Shown here: positions 1-7,937 of the stretch, in pieces
How positions within the stretch are numbered: position 1 is the stretch's first letter
Layout: each line of letters begins with the position of its first letter
Position numbers and translations under genes: made by a program
DNA from: CAZNRY01 sp964575675
GTDB taxonomy: Bacteria; Eisenbacteria; RBG-16-71-46; CAIMUX01; VGJL01
Direction: 5' to 3'
Length of the DNA stretch: 13,947 nt
Assembly: GCA_964575675.1 (NCBI GenBank)
Contig: CAZNRY010000108.1
Location: 1 to 13,947, forward strand
Notes under the pieces: model-generated
Seen by the model: only the letters and a program-made list of their open reading frames with translations
Databases searched by the model: none
Told to the model about the DNA's origin: nothing

Positions 1-1268
1 CGCGGGAACGGGATCGCCTCACGGAGGTGATCGATACCGCAAATCCACGTGAGGGTCCGCTCGATCCCCATCCCGAATCCCGCGTGGGGGACTGACCCGT
101 AGCGGCGCAGATCCAGGTACCACTGGAACGACTCCACCGGCAGGCCGTGGGCGGCAAGCTGCCGCTCTAAAACCTCGAGCGAATCCTCCCTCTCCCCGCC
201 GCCGATAATCTCCCCATACCCCTCCGGCGCGAGCAGATCGACCGAGAGGGAGAGACGGGGATCGGCGGGGTCTTTCTTCATGTAGAACGCCTTGACCGCC
301 GCAGGGAACCGGTGGACGAAGACCGGCGAGTCGTATCGCGAGGAGAGGATCGTTTCGTCCGCCGCGCCGAGATCGCCTCCGGCCTCGAACGCCGAGCCCG
401 CCTCGTGCAGGATCTTGACCGCCTCGTCGTAACGGATCCGCGGGAACGGACGCCGGACGCTCTCCAATGCCTCGACCTTCCGTTCGAGCAGCACGAGCTC
501 CGACCGGCAGCGATCGAGAACGCGACCGACGAGGTACTCGATCATCTCCTCCTCGAGATCCATCACGTCGTCGAGGTCCGCGAAGGCCATCTCGGGCTCG
601 AGCATCCAGAACTCGGTCAGGTGGCGGCGGGTTTTCGATTTCTCGGCACGGAAGGTGGGGCCCAGGCAGTAGACCCTGCCGAACGCCATCGCAGCGGCTT
701 CCATATAGAGCTGCCCCGATTGCGTCAAGTAGGCCTTCTCGTCGAAATACTGCGTCTCGAAAAGCGTCGTCGTCCCCTCGCAGGCCGCGGGAGTGAACAC
801 CGGCGCGTCGATCAGGATGAATCCCCGGTCGTAGAAGAAGTCGCGGCACGCCTTCAGAAACTCGTTTCGGATCGTGAGGATCGCGTGGGGACGGCTGGAC
901 CGCAGCCAGAGATGGCGATGGTCTAGGAGAAAAGCAGGGCCGTGCTCCTTGGGGGTGATCGGATAATCGATCGACGGAGCGATCAGGCGGATCGCACGGC
1001 CCGCGATCTCATAGCCCCCCGGAGAACGGGGATCTTCGCGGACGACGCCATCGACGGCGACGGCTGCCTCCACCTGAAGCGCGGCGGCGACCTCGAAGGT
1101 CTCTGGTCCGACATCGCCCTTCGATACCACGATCTGGATCCGGCCACTCCCGTCCCGGAGATTGAGGAATACCAGTTTTCCGGACGAGCGGACGTGGGCG
1201 ACCCAGCCCTGGATGAGAACCTCTTTGCCAACATGATGTTGAACGTCACGGATTCGGACCCCAGCCAC
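1..1268 (-). CDS. asnS: Asparaginyl-tRNA synthetase (C-terminal end cut by window edge)
   Basis: Class IIb aminoacyl-tRNA synthetase that charges tRNA-Asn with asparagine in the cytoplasm. The minus-strand reading gives 422 codons from GTG at 1268-1266. An OB-fold anticodon-binding domain covers about residues 15-100 (GKEVLIQGWVAHVR near its start). Motif 2 lies at about 202-229 (GPTFRAEKSKTRRHLTEFW; the TEFWMLEPEMAF part separates AsnRS from AspRS). Motif 3 is at about 396-408 (GFGMGIERTLTW). The reading runs off the window at IPFP, so only a few terminal residues are missing compared with the usual ~430 aa. GTG was chosen because a GGGAGGGGAG Shine-Dalgarno lies just upstream and an in-frame TGA lies 42 nt upstream, with no ATG in between. 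It is divergent from the TPR gene across a 135-bp gap in which I see no convincing promoter. It is absent from simple lists of ATG-started complete ORFs because it is open at the edge. Confidence 0.95.
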   Translation of the reverse strand, partial: MAGVRIRDVQHHVGKEVLIQGWVAHVRSSGKLVFLNLRDGSGRIQIVVSKGDVGPETFEVAAALQVEAAVAVDGVVREDPRSPGGYEIAGRAIRLIAPSIDYPITPKEHGPAFLLDHRHLWLRSSRPHAILTIRNEFLKACRDFFYDRGFILIDAPVFTPAACEGTTTLFETQYFDEKAYLTQSGQLYMEAAAMAFGRVYCLGPTFRAEKSKTRRHLTEFWMLEPEMAFADLDDVMDLEEEMIEYLVGRVLDRCRSELVLLERKVEALESVRRPFPRIRYDEAVKILHEAGSAFEAGGDLGAADETILSSRYDSPVFVHRFPAAVKAFYMKKDPADPRLSLSVDLLAPEGYGEIIGGGEREDSLEVLERQLAAHGLPVESFQWYLDLRRYGSVPHAGFGMGIERTLTWICGIDHLREAIPFP

Positions 1269-1403
1269 GCTCCCCTCCCGAGAACTCCTTGGTTCCTCAA
1301 GTCTTTCTCAGAGCAGCCGATACAGGGATAAAGGGCGATCGAGTTTCCCAAGCTACCGGTGGATCAACCGGAGGTCAACGGAAAAGCCCGATTCCGAGGT
1401 TGA

Positions 1404-3227
1404 ATGCTCCTACCAAGGCATGCGATCCAACTCCTGTTTTCCCTGCTCCTTGCGGGCCTGACGCTGCCCGCCAGAGCGGCTCCGCCTACCCCCGAGCAGG
1501 CGCTCCAGGAGAGGGCGAAGGCGGGGGCCCGGACGAATCCCCCGGCTGCATGGCATCACCTTCTCGTCGCGCGCGAGTCGGCCCGCCAGGGCGAGCGGGC
1601 GGCGGCGGTGATGAACTACCGGCTGGCCGTGACGCTCGACCCAGACCTGCTCCCCGCCTGGCTCGGTCTCGTCCAGCTGGGGATTCCGGCCAATCCTTCG
1701 CTCGCCGGCGAGGGCATGGCGGGAGCGATTGAGGCTACAGGCCACAGTTGGGAGGTCCAGCGGAGGACCCTCGCCCTGGCGCTTCCCCCTCTCTGGACCG
1801 CCACCACGATCGCGGCGACACTGCTTCTGGCCGCGATCGGGCTGCGTCATCTCCCCCGCAGGAGGCATGTGCTCTTGGAGGCATTCCGTCCCCACCTTGG
1901 GGCGGGCCGGGCGGGGCATGTCGCGACGCTGCTCTGCCTAGTTCCGCTCGCGGTCCAATGGGGAGCCGCAGCCGCCTCGAGCGCCTACGCGGGCCTCGCG
2001 CACGGCGCGCTCGCCCGCAAGGAACGGGCGCTCGCGATCACCGCCGTCCTCTGGTTCCTGCTCATGCCGGGGGCATGGGAGCTCGCGGCCCCTTACGCCG
2101 CCCCGATCGACACGCAGGCACCCCCCTGGCTGATCGCCCGGGCCGAGCGGGAGACGCCTTCGCCGGAGCTTGAGCAAGCCGTCCTCGGCCTCGACGCGCG
2201 CGAACGGGTTCCCGAATCCGCTTTCGCGGCCGGGATGCTGCATCGCAGGGGCGGACGGCTCGCCGAAGCAGAGCAGGCCTTCGAGCGCGCCGTCTCGACC
2301 GAAAGCGTCGTTGCATCGCACGGCGCAGTGAACATGGCGAACCTGCTCCTCTGGAGGGGCGATCCCACGGGCGCCGCGCGCGCCTACGAGATGATGCTCG
2401 ACTCCCCCGCGGCGCGGCTCGAGGCACGCTACAACCTTGCGAGCGCGCTCAGCCGCCTGCACCGCTTCGAAGAGGCCGATCAGAGGCTCGAGGAGGCCGC
2501 GCGCCTGGACTTCGAGCGGGTCCGATCCGCAACGCGAAGGGGCAACCCCGAGAGCACCTCCGACGTGATGGATGGCCAGCTCGGTCCGCGAGAGATCTGG
2601 GCCTTGGAGCGGGCGAGGCAGCGCCCGGCGGCTCCCGTCCCCCCGTTTCTATCCTGGCTACATCCGGGCGGCCGCTCGACCGCGACGCCCTTGGCGATCC
2701 TGATCGCGCTACTCCTCGGCGCTCTCGCAGGGACGATCATCGAGGGTCGGCTTCGCGTTTACAGCTGCACCCGCTGCGGCGGCCCGGTTTGCCGGCGCTG
2801 CGTCACGCGCACCGCGGGCCGCACATACTGCATGAGCTGCGCCGCTTCGATCACATCGCACGCGCCCGGCGACCATAGCCGGCTCCTCCTGCGGCGCCTA
2901 CTCGGAGAAGAGAAGCTCCAAGGGGAGCGGCTCCGCGACTGGGCCACCATTCTGCTCCCCGGCGTCGGCTTGATCCTTCGCGGGCGACCTATGACGGGAA
3001 GCGTTCTCGTCTGGGTCTTCGCCCTGGGATCGGTCCTCTTGACCCGCGCGGCGTGGGCATTCCCCACGTCGATCACGACGGAGGGGATCGAGGGTATCGC
3101 CCGATTCCTGGGCCTCCTCTGCATGATCGGTTCGTTCGGCTGCTCGACCTGGATGGCCCGCCGGCTGCTCCGGCAGCACAGCCTGCGCCACTACCTCGAG
3201 AGGGACGTCTATCGCATGGCGGCCTGA
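1404..3227 (+). CDS. TPR-containing multi-pass membrane protein with a zinc-finger-like cysteine cluster
   Basis: 607-aa protein of unknown function. A signal peptide or first membrane helix covers residues 1-25 (ends ARA before APPTP). A TPR-like helix pair lies at about 47-92, and hydrophobic segments at about 128-147, 174-195 and 208-228. TPR repeats follow at about 270-370 (AEAEQAFERAV, ARYNLASALSRLHRFEEAD). After another membrane segment (428-446) comes a six-cysteine cluster at C455, C458, C463, C466, C476 and C479 (CxxC-x4-CxxC-x9-CxxC), which probably binds zinc. The C-terminal part has two more hydrophobic segments (about 513-547 and 564-582). The ATG is preceded by GAGG at a suitable distance. 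It is followed 20 nt later by the DUF4388 gene on the same strand, so the two are probably co-transcribed. The TPRs suggest a scaffold role; no catalytic motif is visible. The product class is well supported, the role is not. Confidence 0.85.
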   Translation: MLLPRHAIQLLFSLLLAGLTLPARAAPPTPEQALQERAKAGARTNPPAAWHHLLVARESARQGERAAAVMNYRLAVTLDPDLLPAWLGLVQLGIPANPSLAGEGMAGAIEATGHSWEVQRRTLALALPPLWTATTIAATLLLAAIGLRHLPRRRHVLLEAFRPHLGAGRAGHVATLLCLVPLAVQWGAAAASSAYAGLAHGALARKERALAITAVLWFLLMPGAWELAAPYAAPIDTQAPPWLIARAERETPSPELEQAVLGLDARERVPESAFAAGMLHRRGGRLAEAEQAFERAVSTESVVASHGAVNMANLLLWRGDPTGAARAYEMMLDSPAARLEARYNLASALSRLHRFEEADQRLEEAARLDFERVRSATRRGNPESTSDVMDGQLGPREIWALERARQRPAAPVPPFLSWLHPGGRSTATPLAILIALLLGALAGTIIEGRLRVYSCTRCGGPVCRRCVTRTAGRTYCMSCAASITSHAPGDHSRLLLRRLLGEEKLQGERLRDWATILLPGVGLILRGRPMTGSVLVWVFALGSVLLTRAAWAFPTSITTEGIEGIARFLGLLCMIGSFGCSTWMARRLLRQHSLRHYLERDVYRMAA

Positions 3228-3247
3228 GCCGCGATGTGTGAGGTGGC

Positions 3248-4279
3248 ATGCCCATACAGGGAAGTCTTCGCGATCTGAGTGTGATCGAGACGCTCCAGCT
3301 CGTGGGTAACCAGCGCAAGACCGTCTCGCTCCGCTTGGCGACAGAGGAAGATGAGGTCGTCCTACACTTCCGCGAGGGTCTTCTCACATCGATCCGCGCG
3401 ATCCAAGGGGGCCGCCGCGAGCCGTTCCTCGACGCCCTCGTCGCACTCGGGCATATCTCTCCGAGCGAGGCCCTCCCGCTGAGCGCCCAAGTTTGGGAAG
3501 AGGGACGCGACCCGTGGATCGTGGCTTGCGAGGTTCCTCACCTCGAGCGCGGCACGTGCGAGCGGGTATTCCTCGGGGTGACCGAGGCCCTGCTCGATCG
3601 GATCCTGCTCTGGGACCGGGGCCACTTCGCGATGCTACCGCCCGCCTCAGCAGAAGCGGTCTTCAGGCCGGGCCTGGCGATGGACAACATACTGCTCGAT
3701 GCGATGCGGCGCCTGGACGAGCTTGCCGCGTGGAAGCAGGAAGATTTCCCTGCCAGCGCGATCCCGTTTCTCGCCTCGGGAGGGGACCTCGTCGTCTCCT
3801 CGGACCCGCTCCGCCGCGCCGTGTTGCGGCAGGTGGACGGCCGCAGGTCGATCCGGGAGATCGTCGAGGCGACGCGTCTCGGAGAACACGAGACCTACGC
3901 GACGATCGCCGACGGCGTGCAGGGAGGCTCGATCCATCTCTTGAGCCGCCCCGTGGCGGCCGCTCCTCAGGCTCCGACGCGCGAGATCCTCCGCCGGTCA
4001 CCCGCGCTCGCGGTCCTGCTCCTGATCCTTCTGCTCGTCGCGACCAGCTCGTGGGTCGACAAGCGTCTCTCCATCGATCAAGGTCCATGGCACGAGGCCC
4101 GCGCTCGATGGGAAGAGATCGACCTGCGCCGTCTGATCGAAGTCCACCGCTATCGCACAGGCTCCTACCCACGGGAGCTGGGCGGAATGGAACGCAGCGG
4201 AGTCGACATCCCGCGTTCAATGACCGAGAGGTGGTTCTATCAGATGGACGGAGCGAGCTACCGCCTGATCCCGCGCTGA
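3248..4279 (+). CDS. DUF4388 domain protein with C-terminal membrane anchor
   Basis: 343-aa protein. Residues 2-100 match the pattern of the DUF4388 (PatA-like N-terminal) family: GSLRDLSVIETLQLVGNQRKT followed by a strand-rich stretch with LHFREGLLTSI. This family occurs in deltaproteobacterial and related regulators, often in gliding or secretion contexts. Residues 185-232 look like a small winged-helix segment (AVLRQVDGRRSIREIVEAT). One hydrophobic helix (251-268) follows, then an approximately 60-residue tail with a YRTGSYPREL motif and a final YRLIPR, reminiscent of the C-terminal fold of type II secretion pseudopilins. That resemblance is only by eye. If the helix is a simple anchor, the N-terminal domain is cytoplasmic and the tail periplasmic. 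A GAGGTGG ribosome-binding site precedes the ATG, 20 nt after the TPR gene. The stop is 16 bp from the stop of the convergent gmhB-like gene, with no clear terminator between. Confidence 0.85.
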   Translation: MPIQGSLRDLSVIETLQLVGNQRKTVSLRLATEEDEVVLHFREGLLTSIRAIQGGRREPFLDALVALGHISPSEALPLSAQVWEEGRDPWIVACEVPHLERGTCERVFLGVTEALLDRILLWDRGHFAMLPPASAEAVFRPGLAMDNILLDAMRRLDELAAWKQEDFPASAIPFLASGGDLVVSSDPLRRAVLRQVDGRRSIREIVEATRLGEHETYATIADGVQGGSIHLLSRPVAAAPQAPTREILRRSPALAVLLLILLLVATSSWVDKRLSIDQGPWHEARARWEEIDLRRLIEVHRYRTGSYPRELGGMERSGVDIPRSMTERWFYQMDGASYRLIPR

Positions 4280-4295
4280 CCGCCCTCCGAGCCGC

Positions 4296-4877
4296 TCATG
4301 TGATCCGAAGCCCGGGGCGCTCGGTCCCGAGGATGAACGCGGCGGCTGCGGGAAGATCCCACGCGACATAGCGGACCGGCCTGAGGTCCCCTGGGGCTAT
4401 CGTCCGAGCTTCGTCGCGGCCGTATCCCGTGAGGACGAGGATTCCCCCGCACCCGAGCGGGCGGCCCGAGATGATGTCCTCGATGCGGTCCCCAACCACC
4501 CACGACCCCGAGCGGCCGATCTGAAGGCGCTCGGCCGCCCGTTCCAACATCCCGGATGCCGGCTTACGGCACGCACACGGGCCCGTGAAGTCGGGATGAT
4601 GAGGGCAGATCTCGATCGCCTCCAGATCGGCCCCCTCCGCCCGCAGCAGGTCCAACATCCTCTCATGGACGCGCTCCACGTCTTCGATCCCGAACAAGCC
4701 CCGCGCGATTCCAGACTGGTTGGTCACCAGGATCCGCATCCAACCCGCTTCCCCGAGGGCGCGCAGGGCTTCGGCCGCCCCGGGGACCAGCCGCACCTGT
4801 TCGGGATCGTGCAGATAGGGGACGAGATCGAGGACGGTTCCGTCTCGATCTAGGAAAACGGCCTTACGGTCGCTCAT
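4296..4877 (-). CDS. gmhB: D-glycero-D-manno-heptose-1,7-bisphosphate 7-phosphatase (HAD family)
   Basis: 193-aa HAD-superfamily phosphatase that removes the 7-phosphate of heptose 1,7-bisphosphate on the way to ADP-heptose for LPS core. Motif I is LDRDGT with catalytic D10 and D12. Motif II is VTNQSG (51-56). The zinc-binding loop typical of GmhB/HisB-N is C91, H93, C101, C103 within CPHHPDFTGPCACRKP. Motif III is K105 and motif IV is VVGDRIEDI with D130 and D134. Length matches the family (about 180-200 aa). The start at 4877 is preferred over an in-frame ATG at 5051 because the extra 58 residues have no family resemblance and lie inside the heptosyltransferase gene, whereas ATG 4877 overlaps that gene's TGA as ATGA, a translational-coupling junction. 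A HisB-N-type histidinol-phosphatase is the alternative, but the heptosyltransferase neighbour and the absence of his genes favour GmhB. Confidence 0.9.
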   Translation of the reverse strand: MSDRKAVFLDRDGTVLDLVPYLHDPEQVRLVPGAAEALRALGEAGWMRILVTNQSGIARGLFGIEDVERVHERMLDLLRAEGADLEAIEICPHHPDFTGPCACRKPASGMLERAAERLQIGRSGSWVVGDRIEDIISGRPLGCGGILVLTGYGRDEARTIAPGDLRPVRYVAWDLPAAAAFILGTERPGLRIT

Positions 4878-5896
4878 CGCGTCGTCTTCCCTTCGACGTC
4901 CTCGAGCAGATTCTCGAGCTCGGCGGCAACCCGCTCCGGCCTCATGTCGCGGAGGCACTCGATCTGCGTGGGACAGCTTCTCGAATAGCACGGGGAGCAA
5001 GGAAGGGCCAGAGAGAACGAACGCGAACGGCGGCCGAGCGGTCCGGTCCATTTCGGGTTGGTCGATCCGAAGAGACCCAGTACCGGGGATCCGGCTGCGG
5101 CGGCGAGATGCATCGCGCCCGAATCATTGCTCACCGCGCCGCTGACGAGCCGCAGAAGCGAGAGCGCCTCGCGCAGTCCGATCCGCCCCGCCAGGTTGTG
5201 TGCGGCCGAGCGGAGATCGAGGGCGATCCTCTCGCCGGGACCGGTCTCCTCCCGCCCCCCCATGACGAGAATCGTCATCCCGCGTGCCCGCAGCATCCCG
5301 CCGAGAGTGATCCAGTGCTCGAGGGGCCACCGCTTCGTCTCCCCGTAGGTCGCGCCCGGACAGAAGGCGATCGTAGATTCGGGCGCGAAGCCGAGAGACC
5401 GGAGCCTCTCTGCTTGGCGGGCAACCTCGTCCTCTCCGATCGGGACCAGGGGATCGAGGGGAGCTTCCGCGTCTGCGCCCAGACACGCCGCCAGCCGGAC
5501 GTACTGCCGCGCCAGATGCACATCGCGTCCAGACACCCGGACCGCCTCCGTCAGCAGACCCCGGCGTGAATCGGAGGCGAAGGCGATTCGCCGCGAGATT
5601 CCCGCCAGAAACGGTGCGAGCGCCGACCGAAACGACGTCGGCAGCAAGAGCGCCGCCTCGCACCTGAGCGCCCGAAGCCTCCTCGCGAGGGCGAGGACTC
5701 CCTCCCCCCCGTCCCTTCCGGCGACGATGAGGAGATCGGAAGGCCAGCGCGCGAAGAGCGGGGCGCCCCGCTCGCTGCATACCAGCACCCATCGCCGACC
5801 TGGCCGGGCCGATTGGAGGGCACGAAGAGCGGGAACGGCGAGCGCGGCATCGCCGATCCAGTTCGGCAGGTGAACGAGGATCGAGGGATCACTCAT
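4874..5896 (-). CDS. waaF: ADP-heptose:LPS heptosyltransferase (glycosyltransferase family 9, WaaF-like)
   Basis: 340-aa GT-B glycosyltransferase that adds heptose from ADP-heptose to the growing LPS inner core at the cytoplasmic face of the inner membrane. The N-terminal motif PNWIGDAALAVPALR (11-25) is characteristic of WaaF-type enzymes. The central motif GATYGETKRWPLEHW (181-195) and the C-terminal nucleotide-sugar site VSNDSGAMHLAAA (255-267) with LFGSTNPKWTGP follow. A cysteine cluster near the end (C300, C303, C308, C314) is also seen in heptosyltransferase II sequences. Length is normal. The ATG overlaps the stop of the upstream TPR membrane gene by 8 nt, and its own TGA overlaps the gmhB start by 4 nt, so all three are likely translated from one message. 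The precise acceptor (heptose I versus II) cannot be fixed from sequence alone; the symbol reflects the closest resemblance. Confidence 0.88.
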   Translation of the reverse strand: MSDPSILVHLPNWIGDAALAVPALRALQSARPGRRWVLVCSERGAPLFARWPSDLLIVAGRDGGEGVLALARRLRALRCEAALLLPTSFRSALAPFLAGISRRIAFASDSRRGLLTEAVRVSGRDVHLARQYVRLAACLGADAEAPLDPLVPIGEDEVARQAERLRSLGFAPESTIAFCPGATYGETKRWPLEHWITLGGMLRARGMTILVMGGREETGPGERIALDLRSAAHNLAGRIGLREALSLLRLVSGAVSNDSGAMHLAAAAGSPVLGLFGSTNPKWTGPLGRRSRSFSLALPCSPCYSRSCPTQIECLRDMRPERVAAELENLLEDVEGKTTR

Positions 5897-7934
5897 GGAC
5901 GCCCTCCGCCGGCCGCAGACGCCGCAAGGCCTGCGCGGACCGCAACGCCTCGGCCCGCCGCCGCGCTTCCGCGAGGGCAGTCTCGATCTGCTCCCGGTTG
6001 GCCGCTTTCGGATTCATCCCGAGATAGGCATCGAGAGCCTGCGCCGCGAGGGGCCAGTTCTCCTCGGCCGCCGCGGCGCGCGCCAGATCGTAGTGGGCGG
6101 GGGCAAAGCCGGGGTTCGCCTGCAGAACCCTCCTCAACTCCAGGATCGCGCGGCCGGGGATGTTGCCGGCCAGATATGCCTTCGCGAGGTTGTAGCGCAG
6201 CTCGAGCGACGAGGGATCCCGGCGCAGCCCCTGTTCGAACGTTTCCGCCGCCGACTGCGCCTCCCCCATGAGCAGGAGGGTCGATCCAAGGTTGTTCCAC
6301 GCCGTCGGGTCCGAATCGTCCCATTTGACCGCCAGCCGGAGGATCTCGATCGCGTCCCTCCCCTTTCCATGCTGGGCCAGGAAGCCTCCCAGGTCCGCGA
6401 GGAAGCGGGCATCGGAGCGGCTCGCCTTGATCCCCTCCCACGGATCCCGAACGGAGGGGGGCGCCCACGGCGGGCCGGGGCGGAGACGGAACAGAATCAA
6501 GGCGCTCCGGTCGGTCGCCGGATCGCCGAGGCTCACGATCGGATCGGCATGCCGTGCAAGGGCTGCGAGCAATGAACGTCCTGCCGGCCGGCGCCCCTGA
6601 TCATCCTCGATCATCTCCACGGTCCGCGCCTTGATCAGCGCATAGGAGAAGGCGCCGTACCAGCCGGGCCAGTACGCAAAGTCCCACGCCTCGGGCCGCT
6701 CGACGAACGTCGGGAGGGCAAACGAGGCGATCGAGTCGGGGAGCGCGGGGGCCGCGGGATCCCGCAGCAGGAGCCTGCCCCCTTCAACGTGGTCTCGGAC
6801 GATCTCGCCCAACCGCTCGACCCGCGAGCGGCGATCGGCATTCCCCCTGATCTCACGGATGGCGCCCGATGCAACCGGAACAGCGAGCAGAAGGGCGAGG
6901 GCCGAGGCGACGAGGGAGCGGCCCCTCGCCGAGCGTCGAAAGAACGTCATCGCGCCCTCGACGGACAAGACGAGAGCAGCCGGCGCGATCACCCCGACCC
7001 CATCGGGCCGCCGCGCGCCGAGAAGCGCGGGGATGCACCAAAGGGCCAGCAGCGCCGCGACGATAGGGTAGTCGCCGGCACGCGCCCTACGCCACGCCCC
7101 GGCCAGTGCGAAGAGCAAGACGATCGGCCCGGGCGTCCAGCTCGCCAGCAGAAGTCTGCCAACCGGACCATCGCCAAGCCCGGGCCACCCTGAAAAGACG
7201 AATGCGTGGCCGAGGCCCGAGACTGCACCCAGGGGGCTCGCGAGCCGTGACGGATCGAGCGCGAACCAGAGAGGAATCGCAAACAAGATAGCGAGCCGTA
7301 CACCCTTCCGGCCGGCGATGAGACCGAAGAGCGCGAGCAGCCATCCGAGCGGCGTGAGCGAGAGGATCGCTCCCCAGATGAGCGCGAGTGCGATCGTTCG
7401 CTTGGGATCCCGTCCCGCGCCGGCGGACTCCGCTCCCGTTCGACAGAGGACGGCGAGGACGAGTGGAGCGGCGAGCGACCAACCGTCGAGCCGCCTCGCG
7501 CCCGCGAGTCCAACCGGCGCGATCGCGACCAGCAGGCCCGATAAAAGGCCGGCGGGGCCGGCCGCCGTTTTTGTCGCCACGTAGGCCGCCGCCGCGGCGG
7601 CGGCGATCCAGAGGCCCCAGAGGAATTTCTCAGAGAACCCCCGGTGTTGTCGAATCCACCCGCCGCGGTCCCCGGTCTCTGCACCGCGCGCGATGCGCGC
7701 CGCGACGAAGGCGGCGTTCTCGGCAATGGCGAGGGGAAGGGCGACAACCAGATCCCCTCGCGATTCGCCCCCGTCTCCCGGCATCCGGAGCCCCTGAAAG
7801 GCGAGGGCGCCGCGGATCCATGGCTCGGCCGCCTCGGGCTCGGGCGGCGACGGCAGCCGTACCACAACGGCGATCAGGGCGGGCGCGAACGCTAGCAAAA
7901 CCCACCGGCTGCCCCCGCTTCCGAATGCCTGCAC
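5889..7934 (-). CDS. Polytopic membrane protein with C-terminal TPR domain (possible GT-C-like fold)
   Basis: 681-aa inner-membrane protein of unknown function. Residues 1-360 contain about eight to ten hydrophobic segments (11-26, 62-80, 104-120, 127-145, 153-164, 180-206, 213-226, 268-281, 290-305, 314-327, 340-357). A soluble domain at about 365-500 follows, then TPR repeats at about 505-640 (AWNNLGSTLLLMGEAQSAAE, YNLAKAYLAGNIPGRAI, HYDLARAAAAEENWPLA) and a charged helix to the end. The arrangement recalls GT-C glycosyltransferases of the PMT/ArnT type with TPR tails, but I cannot identify the usual acidic catalytic loop, so the enzymatic call is only a possibility. The start is GTG at 7934, 3 nt after the TAG of the upstream fusion gene; its ribosome-binding site (GGGAG about 13 nt away) is poor, suggesting coupled re-initiation. 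Its stop overlaps the heptosyltransferase ATG by 8 nt. Confidence 0.8.
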   Translation of the reverse strand: MQAFGSGGSRWVLLAFAPALIAVVVRLPSPPEPEAAEPWIRGALAFQGLRMPGDGGESRGDLVVALPLAIAENAAFVAARIARGAETGDRGGWIRQHRGFSEKFLWGLWIAAAAAAAYVATKTAAGPAGLLSGLLVAIAPVGLAGARRLDGWSLAAPLVLAVLCRTGAESAGAGRDPKRTIALALIWGAILSLTPLGWLLALFGLIAGRKGVRLAILFAIPLWFALDPSRLASPLGAVSGLGHAFVFSGWPGLGDGPVGRLLLASWTPGPIVLLFALAGAWRRARAGDYPIVAALLALWCIPALLGARRPDGVGVIAPAALVLSVEGAMTFFRRSARGRSLVASALALLLAVPVASGAIREIRGNADRRSRVERLGEIVRDHVEGGRLLLRDPAAPALPDSIASFALPTFVERPEAWDFAYWPGWYGAFSYALIKARTVEMIEDDQGRRPAGRSLLAALARHADPIVSLGDPATDRSALILFRLRPGPPWAPPSVRDPWEGIKASRSDARFLADLGGFLAQHGKGRDAIEILRLAVKWDDSDPTAWNNLGSTLLLMGEAQSAAETFEQGLRRDPSSLELRYNLAKAYLAGNIPGRAILELRRVLQANPGFAPAHYDLARAAAAEENWPLAAQALDAYLGMNPKAANREQIETALAEARRRAEALRSAQALRRLRPAEGVHE

Positions 7935-7937
7935 GGT

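Noticed and set aside
19..926. Open frames on both strands across the asnS region (19-849 minus; 312-926 plus)
   Set aside because: They are alternative frames of asnS, whose OB-fold and class II motifs read cleanly in one minus-strand frame; the alternatives are rich in Arg/Pro and lack family features.
1..1268. Aspartyl- rather than asparaginyl-tRNA synthetase
   Set aside because: The motif 2 stretch TEFWMLEPEMAF and the YGEIIGGGERED block are AsnRS-like.
4878..5051. 58-residue N-terminal extension of the GmhB-like protein
   Set aside because: It has no HAD similarity and lies within the heptosyltransferase gene; the ATGA overlap at 4874-4877 marks the real start.
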